Positions 12,001-24,000 of a stretch of 64,000 bases of DNA are shown piece after piece (the first letter of the stretch is position 1; the number at the start of each line of letters is the position of its first letter). Source of the stretch: Antedon mediterranea (Eukaryota > Echinodermata > Crinoidea > Comatulida > Antedonidae); NCBI RefSeq assembly GCF_964355755.1, contig NC_092676.1, positions 14,430,288 through 14,494,287 of the forward strand, given 5' to 3'. The notes beneath the pieces were generated by a model. The model was not told where the DNA came from, ran no database searches, and saw only the letters and a program-made list of their open reading frames with translations. The position numbers and the translations under genes were made by a program.

Positions 12001-15000
12001 CTTACTCAATTCCAATCTGGTTTTACACCAGGTGACTCGACAACGTATCAACTTCTTTATCTTATAGATACATTTAATAGAGCTTTAGATTTAAGGAAAG
12101 AAGTAATCTCGGTATTTTTGGATATTTCCAAAGCCTTCGATAAAGTTTGGCATAATGGGATTATATACAAATTAAATCAATATGGAATTAATGGCACTCT
12201 TCTAAAATGGTTCCAAAGTAACTTAAACTCACGTGAGCAACGTGTTATTATTGAAGGAACTACCAGTCCTTGGGTGACCATTACAGCAGGAGTACCCCAA
12301 GGATCTGTTTTGGGTCCATTTTTATTTATTGTATTCATAAATGATATGGTTGATAATATCAAATCCAATATTAGTTTATATGCAGATGATACTTCGTTAT
12401 ATGATATTTGTACAGATCGTAATATTTCAGAACAAAAATTAAATGGTGATCTTAATGTCATTTATAATTGGGCAAAAAAAGGGAAAGTAACATTCAATGC
12501 TAACAAAACGAAAGCTATACTGTTTACACGTAAACATTTAGATAACTATGTTAGTTTAAATTTCAATAATGTAAATCTACAATTTGTAAATGATCATAGG
12601 CATCTTGGTGTAATGCTTAATGCAAAACTCAAGTGGGATTCCCATATCCAATCTGTAATTAACAAAGCGTCTTTATCTTTAAATATGCTACGTCGTGTCA
12701 AACATATTCTACCTCGACAGGCTCTCTGTCACATTTACACATCACACGTTAGACCATTAATGGAATATGCAGCTCCTGTTTGGTGTAATATTCCAGATAA
12801 ATTAAGTGATGAACTAGAAAATATCCAGATTTCTGCAGGTAGAATATGTACTGGTGCGTGGAAACATACAAGTCATAATGCATTAAGACAAGAATTAGGC
12901 TGGTTATCATTGGAAAAACGTAGACAATTTTTAATTTGTTTTTATTTTTCTAACTTTCAGATTAAAGGCTGAACCCACTCATAAACTATGCAATCACACA
13001 AGTAGTTGTTTATACAGCTGTGTAGCAGTGAGTATTACACTTTACGGTAAACCAGTTTTAAAGACTTAACCATAGATCAACCTTTAGAAATAATCCAGTA
13101 GCTAGATCAACTTTCGTATGCACTTTGTGGTTCAGAGAATTTCACTTCAGAAATTGGTTTAGGATGGTCAAATTTTTTATTTTGTTACTCATTTTGAAAG
13201 TGTGGCAAAAGGTCAGAGTGAAAGGTTATAATACCAACCACCACAAAACAATTATCGTAGGAGGAGATAGGAAAATGCGAAGCATCCTCGTATTATTGTG
13301 TGCAGGTATTTTTCAAGAGGACATCCATTGGACAGTGTATACCACAATCGGAAAAAACCCCTATTTGCATGAGGCAAATCGTTAAACTTAAATTTGTTTT
13401 AATTGTCAATAACTAACTATCTAACTAAATTTAATTTGTAAACAGGGTTACATCAGGTGGTTAAAATCAGTACCGAGATTCCAACCAACTTTACCATCGA
13501 GTAAACATTCTAAAAATAACACGCGATACTGAATTTTGCCCTGACGTTAATTTATATATAGATACTGGCCTAAGTTGACGGCAAAAACAAAATCATTTAT
13601 TGAATAAGATTTTACAGATTACTGTCTACATGCATCTATATAATACTGTAATAAAAAAATATTATCAGCAAATGTTTTCATAGACTCTCTTCTCCCAGAC
13701 GTGCTTTGGGGTTTGTAATTTGAGCTTGACCTGTCCTAGTTTACAAATTATAAAAAATGTCAGCCTTTAGGACTATAACTGCTGCTTGCTTATAGCTTCT
13801 GAATGAGTAATCCTCTTGTTTGAGCAGCAGTGTGAAAACAAAACTTAAATATTAAAGTAAAAAAGTGTAGAAAGAGGCAGTGCATCTGAAGCCAATAACA
13901 AAGTATAGTTAGGAGCTTAGAGCCTATTCACACGTATGGCTTAACCCCTGGTGTATGCCTTGCGTAGCCTACGCCTTGCGTGTGAACTAGGCAGTGACGT
14001 TATTAACGCAACTCACTAAGCCACGTCTGTGGCGCTATTAACGACAGCTACATACCCCATCTTAACTAACGCTTTGGAGGTAACTCCAGCGATGCTTGAT
14101 TGATTTTGACCTATATTAAGATATTAACAAATTAATTCTTGTTTTAGAAAAACAAGCTAGTTAGCTGCTCTCTGCTCTTCGATCTAAAGCGCATGAATTG
14201 TTTAGGGTGAAATAAAAGTAAAATAGACAAAAGCAGAGTCTTTTTCGGGAAAGAGAATCAAGTGCTGAATATGTTTCCAGATGGTCATTAAAACAGTGTA
14301 AAATCTAAAAAGGAACCAAGCGTTTAACTTTTAAAACAGAAACAATACTTGGACTTCTTTGTTTAACGACATTCATTAATATAACAAACGCTGTACGTGT
14401 GGACACATGAGTATTTCAATCCGTGGATTACCTACCGCTTGCATAAGCCACGCCATTCTTAAAACGTACCCTTAGTTAACTTAGCTCAGGCTAGACCTGA
14501 GGGCAGCCTTACCTCTATACAAGGCTATTTTTTCAACGAAAAACAATAGGCCTAATTTGTTTTTTTTCATTAAAAATGCCTTGTCCTAGTAGTACTGTAC
14601 TAGGTTATTTTATTATGATCATTTAGAATAAAATGATTACCTATTGTTATTGTATGAAATCTTTATTATTGTTCAGGAACTTTTTTTCATCTTTTTTTTT
14701 TATTCTTCTTTCTTTCCACGTATGTCTCAAATTCTTTTCAACATAAGATTGTATAACTTGTCAAAAGATTGACCTGTAGTTGTAGATTTGCAAGAAACTT
14801 GGCATGGGGGCTGAAGTCCCCGACACGGGGGCCTATGCGAGCGAGCATTACTTGGCCAGTGGGCCAGGGGGCCGCCAAGTGAAGCCCCCGGAAGCAACAG
14901 TGTTTTATTGTAACTCAAGGCCGTTTTAATCAGATTTAGGGGAGGAACATTTTTTTATGGTAGATGGAAATAAAATTATGTGCAAATCAATAATATTTCA

Positions 15001-18000
15001 TTTGGATTTCCGACAAACTTTTCCGAAAAATGTAAAAGATGAAGTGAAAGTAAATAAATATGCCTATTCATCATAGTTATGCATAAATATATACATAGTG
15101 AAAAGGCTTATTTTTGTGGTCTTGTATTATCGTATAATTATATATATTACTCTATGTTTTAAAAGAAAATCGTGTAAAATCAGGTACAAAAGTCGGGGAA
15201 ATCAGTTAATCCCCTCGTCTGTACACGTGATGAACGTGGTATACTGTAGATACACCTCCATGCAATGGAGTTTACCTGCCATTTTTGGAATGAGAGGTTA
15301 TGACATATAGGACATTGAAAAGAGAATAAACAAAAACGTAAAATAATATCCAACTAATTTATTTTCAAATCGTTTTCTACATTTTGGGACTTTTGCCTTA
15401 AATCTGCTTCCTCGGTCACTATGTATTCCAAGCATCATGAGCATTTGCCAACGCAAATAATTTTTTATTAGTCTCATTGAACTAAAATTGCGTTCACATT
15501 CGGCAGATGACACAGGCAAAGCGCACGCCACTAAACTGATACGCTCCAACTCAAAAAAAGCTTCCTTCAAATCTTCTAGATATGTGTGTAGCAGCTGGAG
15601 AAGAGATCGATGTAGTTGTTCTGTTGATTTACGTCCCAATAGATGTTTGAAAGTAACTAATTAACTTTTAAGAACATCTGTATCTGCTTTAAAAAGCTTA
15701 GCAAATTCCATAAGTGGGGCTGGTTCAAGAAACGTATTAGATGTTGGACACAACAATGAGATTCCTTTCATTATTGAGATGTTTTTTTCACTAAACCTTC
15801 TGTTCACCATCTATTTTATCAATGACTTCGACATTAGGCGCAGGAGCCCCGGATAGCGTTACGAAGTCGTTAACTCTGTCAGCCCATGGTCAACCCAACT
15901 AATGTGTTTTTCCCAAGGACAATTTATCAATAACTAAACTTTTTCACCACCCATAAGTGTGCTGTTCATTTCCTATTGACCAATGAACACCAATGTAACT
16001 GGACCTGAGTTTCTTGCTATTTCGACCTTGGGTGCAAATTATACAATTAATTGATGTTAAGGCCACTGACTACTCTTTTCTGTATAGAAACACTGAATTG
16101 ACTAAATAATAAGAAAACCCTACAATAATTTCTACTACTACTTGATATGGTGTTATACAAGAACTATATTAAAAGAATTGAATGTATGGAGAATGAAAAG
16201 TTAAACGTTATAACTTATATGTAAAACATCACTTAGATGATATCTATCAGATATATCATTTTCTAAAAATTGTTTCATTAGTTAGAATAGATCACGGAAA
16301 ACCAATACTAATACTGATCTGGACTCGGAAATTCAAAATGTAGCAGGCAACGTTTCACCAATGAAAACTGTCAAGACAAACAAAGTATCATAATTATCAT
16401 GATATCCATTTTTATTTAATAACGATAAATGGATATAAATATTTCGTCTTTTTTGTTATTTTGTGATGGAAAATATATTGAGTGAACATTGGCACTGAGC
16501 TTAAATGTTCCCTGTCCCCTTAATGTCCGCTTTATAGGAGTGTCCCCTCAGTAAGGATTTGCTGTTTTGCCCCTTAATAATAAATTATGATGTCCATCTT
16601 ATCCTCTCAATTTTAATGTGCTACACCCGATAATAGAATACACATCTAGCTCGTGTGTACTTTAAAGAACCTAGTACATCTTTCGAGACGAGAGGGGGTT
16701 ACCCCGGTGTATTAGTACATCACAGCCACTGATCACCAACTGGGCCCTCTGGGAGACCAGTCTTTGACTGAAGAGGTTACCCAGTATAAATATATATTTC
16801 AATTCAATTCAATAGAATAACTGTACAGTAGGCTCCCATTTGATGCAATGTGTTACCCAATGTGCTCAATTTGATTGTGCTACCCAAATCCATGCTATCC
16901 ATTTGAAATAATTTGCTATCCATTTGAAAGAATGTGCTACCCGATAATCCGTATAGAATAATGTACAGTACAATTACATATATCCATTTGATTGTGCTAC
17001 CTAATGTGCTATCCATTTGAAATAATGTGCTATCCATTTGAAAGAATGTGCTATCCATTTGAAAGAATGTGCTACCCGATAATCCGTATAGAATAATGTA
17101 CAGTACAGTACTATATCCATTTGACTGTGCTACCTAATGTACTATCCATTTGAAAGAATGTGCTACACCCGATAATCCTTATAGAATAATGTACAGTACT
17201 ATATCCATTTGACTGTGCTACCTAATGTGCTATCCATTTGAAATAATGTGCTACCCGATAATCCGTAGGCTATAGAATAATGTACAGTACAATTATATCC
17301 ATTTGATTGTGCTACCTAATGTGCTATCCATTTGAAATAATGTGCTACCCGATAATCCTTATAGAATAATGTACAGTACTATATCCATTTGATTGTGCTA
17401 CCCAATGTGCTATCCATTTGAAATAATGTGCTATCCATTTGAAATAATGTGCTATTTGAAAGAATGTGCTACCCGATAATCCGTATAGAATAATGTACAG
17501 TACAATTACATCCATTTGATTGTGCTACCTAATGTGCTATCCATTTGAAATAATGTGCTATCCATTTGAAATAATGTGCTATCCATTTGAAAGAATGTGC
17601 TATCCATTTGAAATAATTTGCTATCCATTTGAAAGAATGTGCTACCCGATAATCCGTATAGAATAATGTACAGTACTATATCCATTTGACTGTGCTACCT
17701 AATGTGCTATCCATTTGAAATAATGTGCTACCCGATAATCCTTATAGAATAATGTACAGTACTATATCTATTTGATTGTGCTACCCAATGTGCTATCCAT
17801 TTGAAATAATGTGCTATCCATTTGAAATAATGTGCTATCCATTTGAAAGAATGTGCTATCCATTTGAAATAGGCCTAATGTGCTATCCATTTGAAAGAAT
17901 GTGCTACCCGATAATCATAGAATAATGTACAGTACTATATCCATTTGATTGTGCTACCTAATGTGCTATCCATTTGAAATAATGTGCTATCCATTTGAAA

Positions 18001-21000
18001 GAATGTGCTGTCCATTTGAAAGAATGTGCTATCCATTTTAAAGAATGTGCTACCCGATAATCCGTATAGAATGCACAGTACAGTTATATCATAGTTACAT
18101 CCATTTGATTGAGCTATCTATTGTGCTATCCGTTTGAACTAATGTGCTGTCTGTTTGAAATAATTCAGGTTTTTTTTTTTTAATATGTTTTGCTATCCAT
18201 TTTAAACGTGCTAAACAAGTTACATATTTGTTGATATAAATTTGCGGTACACCACGTAGGCCTATATTAGTTCTGAAAAGAACTGTTGAGTTGCTTGACG
18301 TTTCGATTTAGGCCTACTCCAAAGTCAAAGTCTCCAAAGCTATTTATCATGTCGTATTCGGGGAATCGCCCACAAGTGTTTTCTCAGAGAAGGGTATGTT
18401 CTGTATGGGGTTCTGTATGCTATTTTTTAATAATGTACAAAAAATGAAATGAAAAATCATATTAATTATCGGTATGTACGGAGGAAGCTCGAACAAGACG
18501 AAGCGCGAAACAAATAAAAGCGCAGCGCGAAACATCTGAAATGATATACAATTTCTCAAAACATGAAAACATAGAATATATTATATTAATATAACTTTTT
18601 AATATTTCCAAAGGCTCGGACAAGGAAGAAGGGCCTTATAAAACTGAATTGCTATATGTTAGACCACATTTCCATAACTTTTCAAAATTCATCGAACCCT
18701 CTGCTATTAGGCCTAATTAATATAGGAGCGTATCGCCAAATCATTAGAGAAAAAAAAACATGGCATGAAGAAGTAATTAATCAAACAACGGCCAAATAAT
18801 ACCAACAATTTTAATTTAGGTTTCGATTCGTAATTACTAATGTGGTGGACTAAGCCTAGTTTGAAACTATAGTGACCATTTATTTTAGAAAGAAAGATAG
18901 ACAAATTTGTTTCCATCTCCATGTTATTGTTAATACCAAGGCACTTTTCAATTAAAAATTCTGGCCTAGTATTCTTGCAAGGTCGTCACAGCTCCAGTTA
19001 CAAAGGTCGTCACAGCTCCAGTTACAAACGGTGATACAAAGTGTCAATCATTTGACCAGTGAACAGCCCACTGGTAGGATAGTCCTTGAAACCGTCCGTA
19101 AAACACATTAATCACTCACATCAGTCATGCCGCTAATGGTTGAAAACCTCACTTTTTGGGGTTTTCAAACGTAACGCTATCCGGGGCTCCTGCGCCTAAT
19201 GAATACATTCTGGACAAAAACATTGAATCCATCAGAAGCACTCCGTTCAATATGACTTTCCACATAGTATGCAGGCAGAGCAGTCGGTGGTGCAACTTTC
19301 CGTTTTGGTCTCGTTTCAGGAAAACACAATCTGTCTGCAATCGTTTCTGCGGCGTCCCAGAATTCCTGACTGCTTTCTTTTGTCCGACAGGTTATTTATT
19401 TCATCTTTTAGCGTACCAATGAGGTCAACAGCGTGTGTCAAGTCATTTGATGGTGTTTGAAGAACATCAGATGCATACTTAACTTTCGATAAAATGTGCC
19501 TTAGTACAGACAGGTATCGTAGGAATCGACGATCTATCTGCAGCAAATAACCGGTTGCCATAGTAATACTGCTGGAATTACTTTCGTTATCGATGACATC
19601 ATTAAGAACCTCGATTAATATTTCTATTCGGTTCCAAAGAACGTTAAACTGCTTTGCCTGACATGACCAGCATATTTCTGACACTCTACTAATTTCCATT
19701 TGCCTCAAGCCATACTTATCTTGCATCTTTTCTCACCTAACTGTCCTGTACTGGAACTAAGGAATGAGTGAAGCTGCTTGAATAACACTACCATGACATA
19801 AACAATTACTAGGTTTAATCTATGGCAGAAACAATGGACATAATAGGCCATATCCGCTCCTGTTTTTTGTGGTAGTTTACGCTGAACTCCATTTAAATGT
19901 CGAGAAACAACAGAGGCACTGCCGTAGCCCTGTGCCCGATACAATTCTTCATATTGGCTTCAACTGACATCAGTTTATCAATGATGGTGTCTGCACCCAG
20001 GCTTTGTTGCTTCAGCGACACCAACAAACTATTCATATATTGCCTTTTTGAAACAACATCAAACAGCGACAACCACTTGCTCGAGGACAGAGAACAAGCA
20101 GGCTTTGTGTAGCTCGTTCTTTATTTGTTCAAGAATCATGTCCTTCATTATTTCTAAAAGGGCGTTCTGAATACTGTAATGTGTATACTTGACATTTCCC
20201 GGCCCAGAAAGAATCTTTTTTGCAATTATGTCATCATGTTTTGCAACTAATGATAGAATAGCAAAGAAGTTTCCACACGCTTGACATCTATGTTGCTTAT
20301 TCGGTAAGATCTTCCAGTCTAACGCTGTGCGATCTTACACTGGGCAGTTACAATAAGATCTCCGATAATGTACGCAAGTAGTGCCTATTATCCTTGATGA
20401 GTTTTGCAGAAGCATCACTGTGAAGCTCCGATATGGATTTTGGCTTTCCCGACTTGATGGCATTGTGCACATGCATCGACACTTTCAACATTTAGAGAAC
20501 TACACTGATGTTGTAATAGCTTGTTGAATCTTAGAGCGCGTTTATACAACACGCTATTACACGCATATTCTACACGCCTACGAGAAGTGTGTTGTATAAC
20601 AACAAAGAGATTCCGTGTAATGAGATTTTAATTGCAAAAAAGGCTACTTGGCTGAATCCTAAAATTTGGTGGATTCCCGGTCGCCGTTACCGTGTTGGAA
20701 GTGTCCTCAGGGTATATTTTGACCTCTCGTTAAAACAGGTCGTAATAACAATCATGTCATGCGACGTCTAACAAGATTGGGCCCATTTATTGCTGCTTCG
20801 CTGCCAGCAATCATCCTCCTACCACGTCTTACGCCTAGCCTGGTTGGGCCAACTCGTAGTGGTAGTAGGCCTCTATAGACTATCGTTTCCCACTCCAAAC
20901 AGAATAAAAAATAACATCGCAAAAATGGCATCTTCTTCCATAGTGTATAGATGAAATAATGAAACCCTTAAAATAACTTTTATTAATTTAAATGAACCGA

Positions 21001-24000
21001 GAACAAAATAAACAACAATGCAAACGTGAACGAATACAATAATGAAAATGGTAAAAACCGCGCGAATACATCGGACAGCGAGGAGGCGACGATGATTGTT
21101 GACAACCCAGCCAACAATTCAATTCAAGCGATCAACGATTTGACCTTTTATCCTAGCATGCACTGCGTGTTGATGAAACTTCCGGTACAACACGGTATCG
21201 TGATTTCTAGTATAACAGCAAACGTTAAGGTGGGTTGACCTCGGTCCGAACAACACGCTAAAAATTAAAGCCGTGTTCAAATTTAGGGTGTTGTATAAAC
21301 ACGACCTTATTCCATAACACTTTTTCCAGTTACAATATCCCTTATCAACTAAAAAAGTGGACTTGCTTATTTTGTCTGGCACCAAAATGTCAGCATTTAA
21401 AACAGTATATTGTGTCTTCATATTGAGAGTATTTAATCCAAGGATATTTGTCATATAAAGAAGAATTAAATGCTCTAAATTGCTTTCCAATTAGATAGGA
21501 GGGAAAAGCTTTACTTCATCAGTCACTGTGTAAGAAAATATAAATCAAAATAACACCTTCATAAATGTAACACTTTTAGGTTGTTTGACCGTCATGTATG
21601 GACTGACCAACAATATTGACAAATTAAAATTGAATATCGTTTTTACATCTTTAAATATTATATAGTTTTTTGTATGTGTTCATGTAACTATTTTTATCAT
21701 GTTTTTTAACATTGGAATACGAATTTCAATTACTGTCTATAAAGCGTGGTTCCCACTAGCGACGCAACACAAGGACGTAACGCAACGCAAGTGAATTGAC
21801 CAATCACAAGCGATGGCTTATTTGCTTGTGATTGCTAAATGTCTATAACTTCGCTTGTCATTGGGTAAAACGCTTGCGTTGCGTTTACGTCCTTGCGTTA
21901 CGTTCTAGTGGGAACCAGCTTAAAGTTGAACTTGATTGTGTTCATTGGTTCTCCATAATCTCATCCAATCAACACACTCAACGGTACAGTGCGGTATATT
22001 GTATTGAGAGTTGCATATTATTATCATGACGTCACATTTGATAATTAACATTCAACCTTTATTTATGTGAGTATGACTATGTTGTCTAGGTTTATAATAG
22101 TTCACCAAAATCCCAGCTGGATCTGCCTCATTATTTTCAGTATCTGAATATTCTCATCAATCAAAACCTGCTTCTGCTTCTATACTACTGTCATCGGAAC
22201 TATCACTTTCAAGAGTGGATTTGGGTTTCTCCATTTCTTTTTAAACCATCTTTTCAAAATCTATATTATTCAATTAAAATTGACAACTTAAGCTTGACTT
22301 TATTTATTACCTTTAGTGTTGTATCAATCAAACTAAAATCACATGTTTTTAATAAGAAAATAAACAATAATTATTTTATTATTAGGTCTAAGTAATAATG
22401 ATTCATGAGTATCTTATTGTCATCACCATCACCCGGTTGCGTTTCAATCACTTTGCTGACTGTCAAAGCCTCATGATCTGCTTTATGTTATATTTCGACA
22501 AGAACTGAAAAATGCATCCATTATTGCCACTGGTGCAATGCGACGGGATGCATAAACATCCTTATGTTTCGATTTCGTATGCCTAGAAGCATAATCGTTC
22601 TGGAAAATGTCATTGCACAAAGTGCAGCGCACATAATAAACCTATTCGCTTTCTCCATTTTTCTAATGGGACAGAGCATCTAGTTCTGAAGCTATATGTA
22701 CAGTACGTTGTCTGATAAACTGGGGTGAGTGACCGTATGTGCCCGTTTCTTCTCAGCTGCTGATTGATGCTCCAATACGTCAGCTAAAGTTAATACCATT
22801 CTGGTCCCTGTGTGGAACATTACGCGTAAACCGCAATGGGCTGGACCCAATGTTAAACGATTCGTACAAAGGGTGCGTACCTATTGTTTAGTTAAATCGC
22901 TGGCAATAATTCATGCAGATAAAGTGTAATAGCCCTCTGACATACTCACAGTCAAAATGAACGTCCCTGTTTTCTAGGCGCTGAAGCTACTAATGATTTT
23001 TACTGTATATTATATTCCCTGACAAAAGGTACTCGCGTTCCCCGACGGGAGGGCTAGGCTCCCCGACGAGGGTACTCTTGTCCCTACCGGCATAAATGTA
23101 CAATTTAGATCTTTTAAACATTAATTTTGCCAGAGACATTTACATAATAACAATTTAACACTTGAAGATTTTGTATTTGTTTTAAATTTCCTGCTTTATG
23201 ATTAGCAACCATTTCTACTTTGTACCCCAAAGCTTTTGGAGGTGTGCCTTTATAACTATGCCTTTTGTTTGTTAACATCTTTGATAGGCTGATTTGCTTT
23301 GTTATGTAATTGGTTATCCGCACTTGGATCTTTTTTTTCTCAATGTTCTTCTTTCTTTAAACAAATTTTGTTGCGCGTGTATCTCTAAATCTTCAACATA
23401 ACATTGTATAACTTTTTGTGGATTTTTACTTTTATGTTAAACCAAAACAACGAAAAGGAATAAAATTACCTTCGTGACGTTTCGCCGACAATCTGTCAGC
23501 TGCTTCAGACTAATGCCTGGTTTGGAATGGTCTGGAACCAGATGAATTTATTCAATGTAATTGTATAACTTTATTAGAAGATTGACCTCTATCTAAAGAT
23601 GTCGTAATAAGGTTTTCGGTCCTGTGTGAGCTAGTTGTGCAGCGTAAGTTACGCGCGAATTTCAATGATCATAGATTAAAAATCAAAAATCATTTTGTAT
23701 TGACACTTTGTGAAAATTTAAGTCATCAAGGGCAAACTTTCTATGGATTAAAAATGGCATTTTTCACAGAAAGTTACGCACGCACGTGCGTTAAAAAATT
23801 ATAATCAACTTTCTATGCATTTCATGTCATTGTGAGCATTTCGAAAATTCCCACGCTTGCGCAATTTTTTATGTGCGTGCACACGTAGCGCAAAAAATTT
23901 TTTTTTTTGCATGTTTTATGTTTTTCCAGCCTTTTCTAGTAATTTTATCAACTTTTCAAACAATTTCAACTTAAAATCACGTCCATACACTGTACGAGCA

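Larger units (their letters stand above)
15837..19196. mobile_element. 3.36-kb TA-flanked element nested in the hAT gene
   Basis: Perfect 27-bp terminal inverted repeats: GGCGCAGGAGCCCCGGATAG continuing to CGTTACG at 15837-15863, and its reverse complement ending at 19196. TA borders both sides (15835-15836 and 19197-19198). Removing the element with one TA joins the two halves of the hAT coding sequence in the same frame (see findings). No transposase was seen inside; most of the interior is a 21-bp minisatellite. Superfamily uncertain; TA target suggests Tc1/mariner or an ISL2EU-like group. Confidence 0.75.

Noticed and set aside
13699-13774. TCTCCCAG followed by ACGTGCTTTGGGGTTTGTAA as the missing TMEM135 exon
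   Set aside because: In the required phase it does not give the expected Cys/His pattern, and no phase-0 donor follows.
16804-17058. Open frame with [17 protein letters not shown] repeats as a repeat protein
   Set aside because: It is the translation of a 21-bp minisatellite, open only because 21 is a multiple of three.
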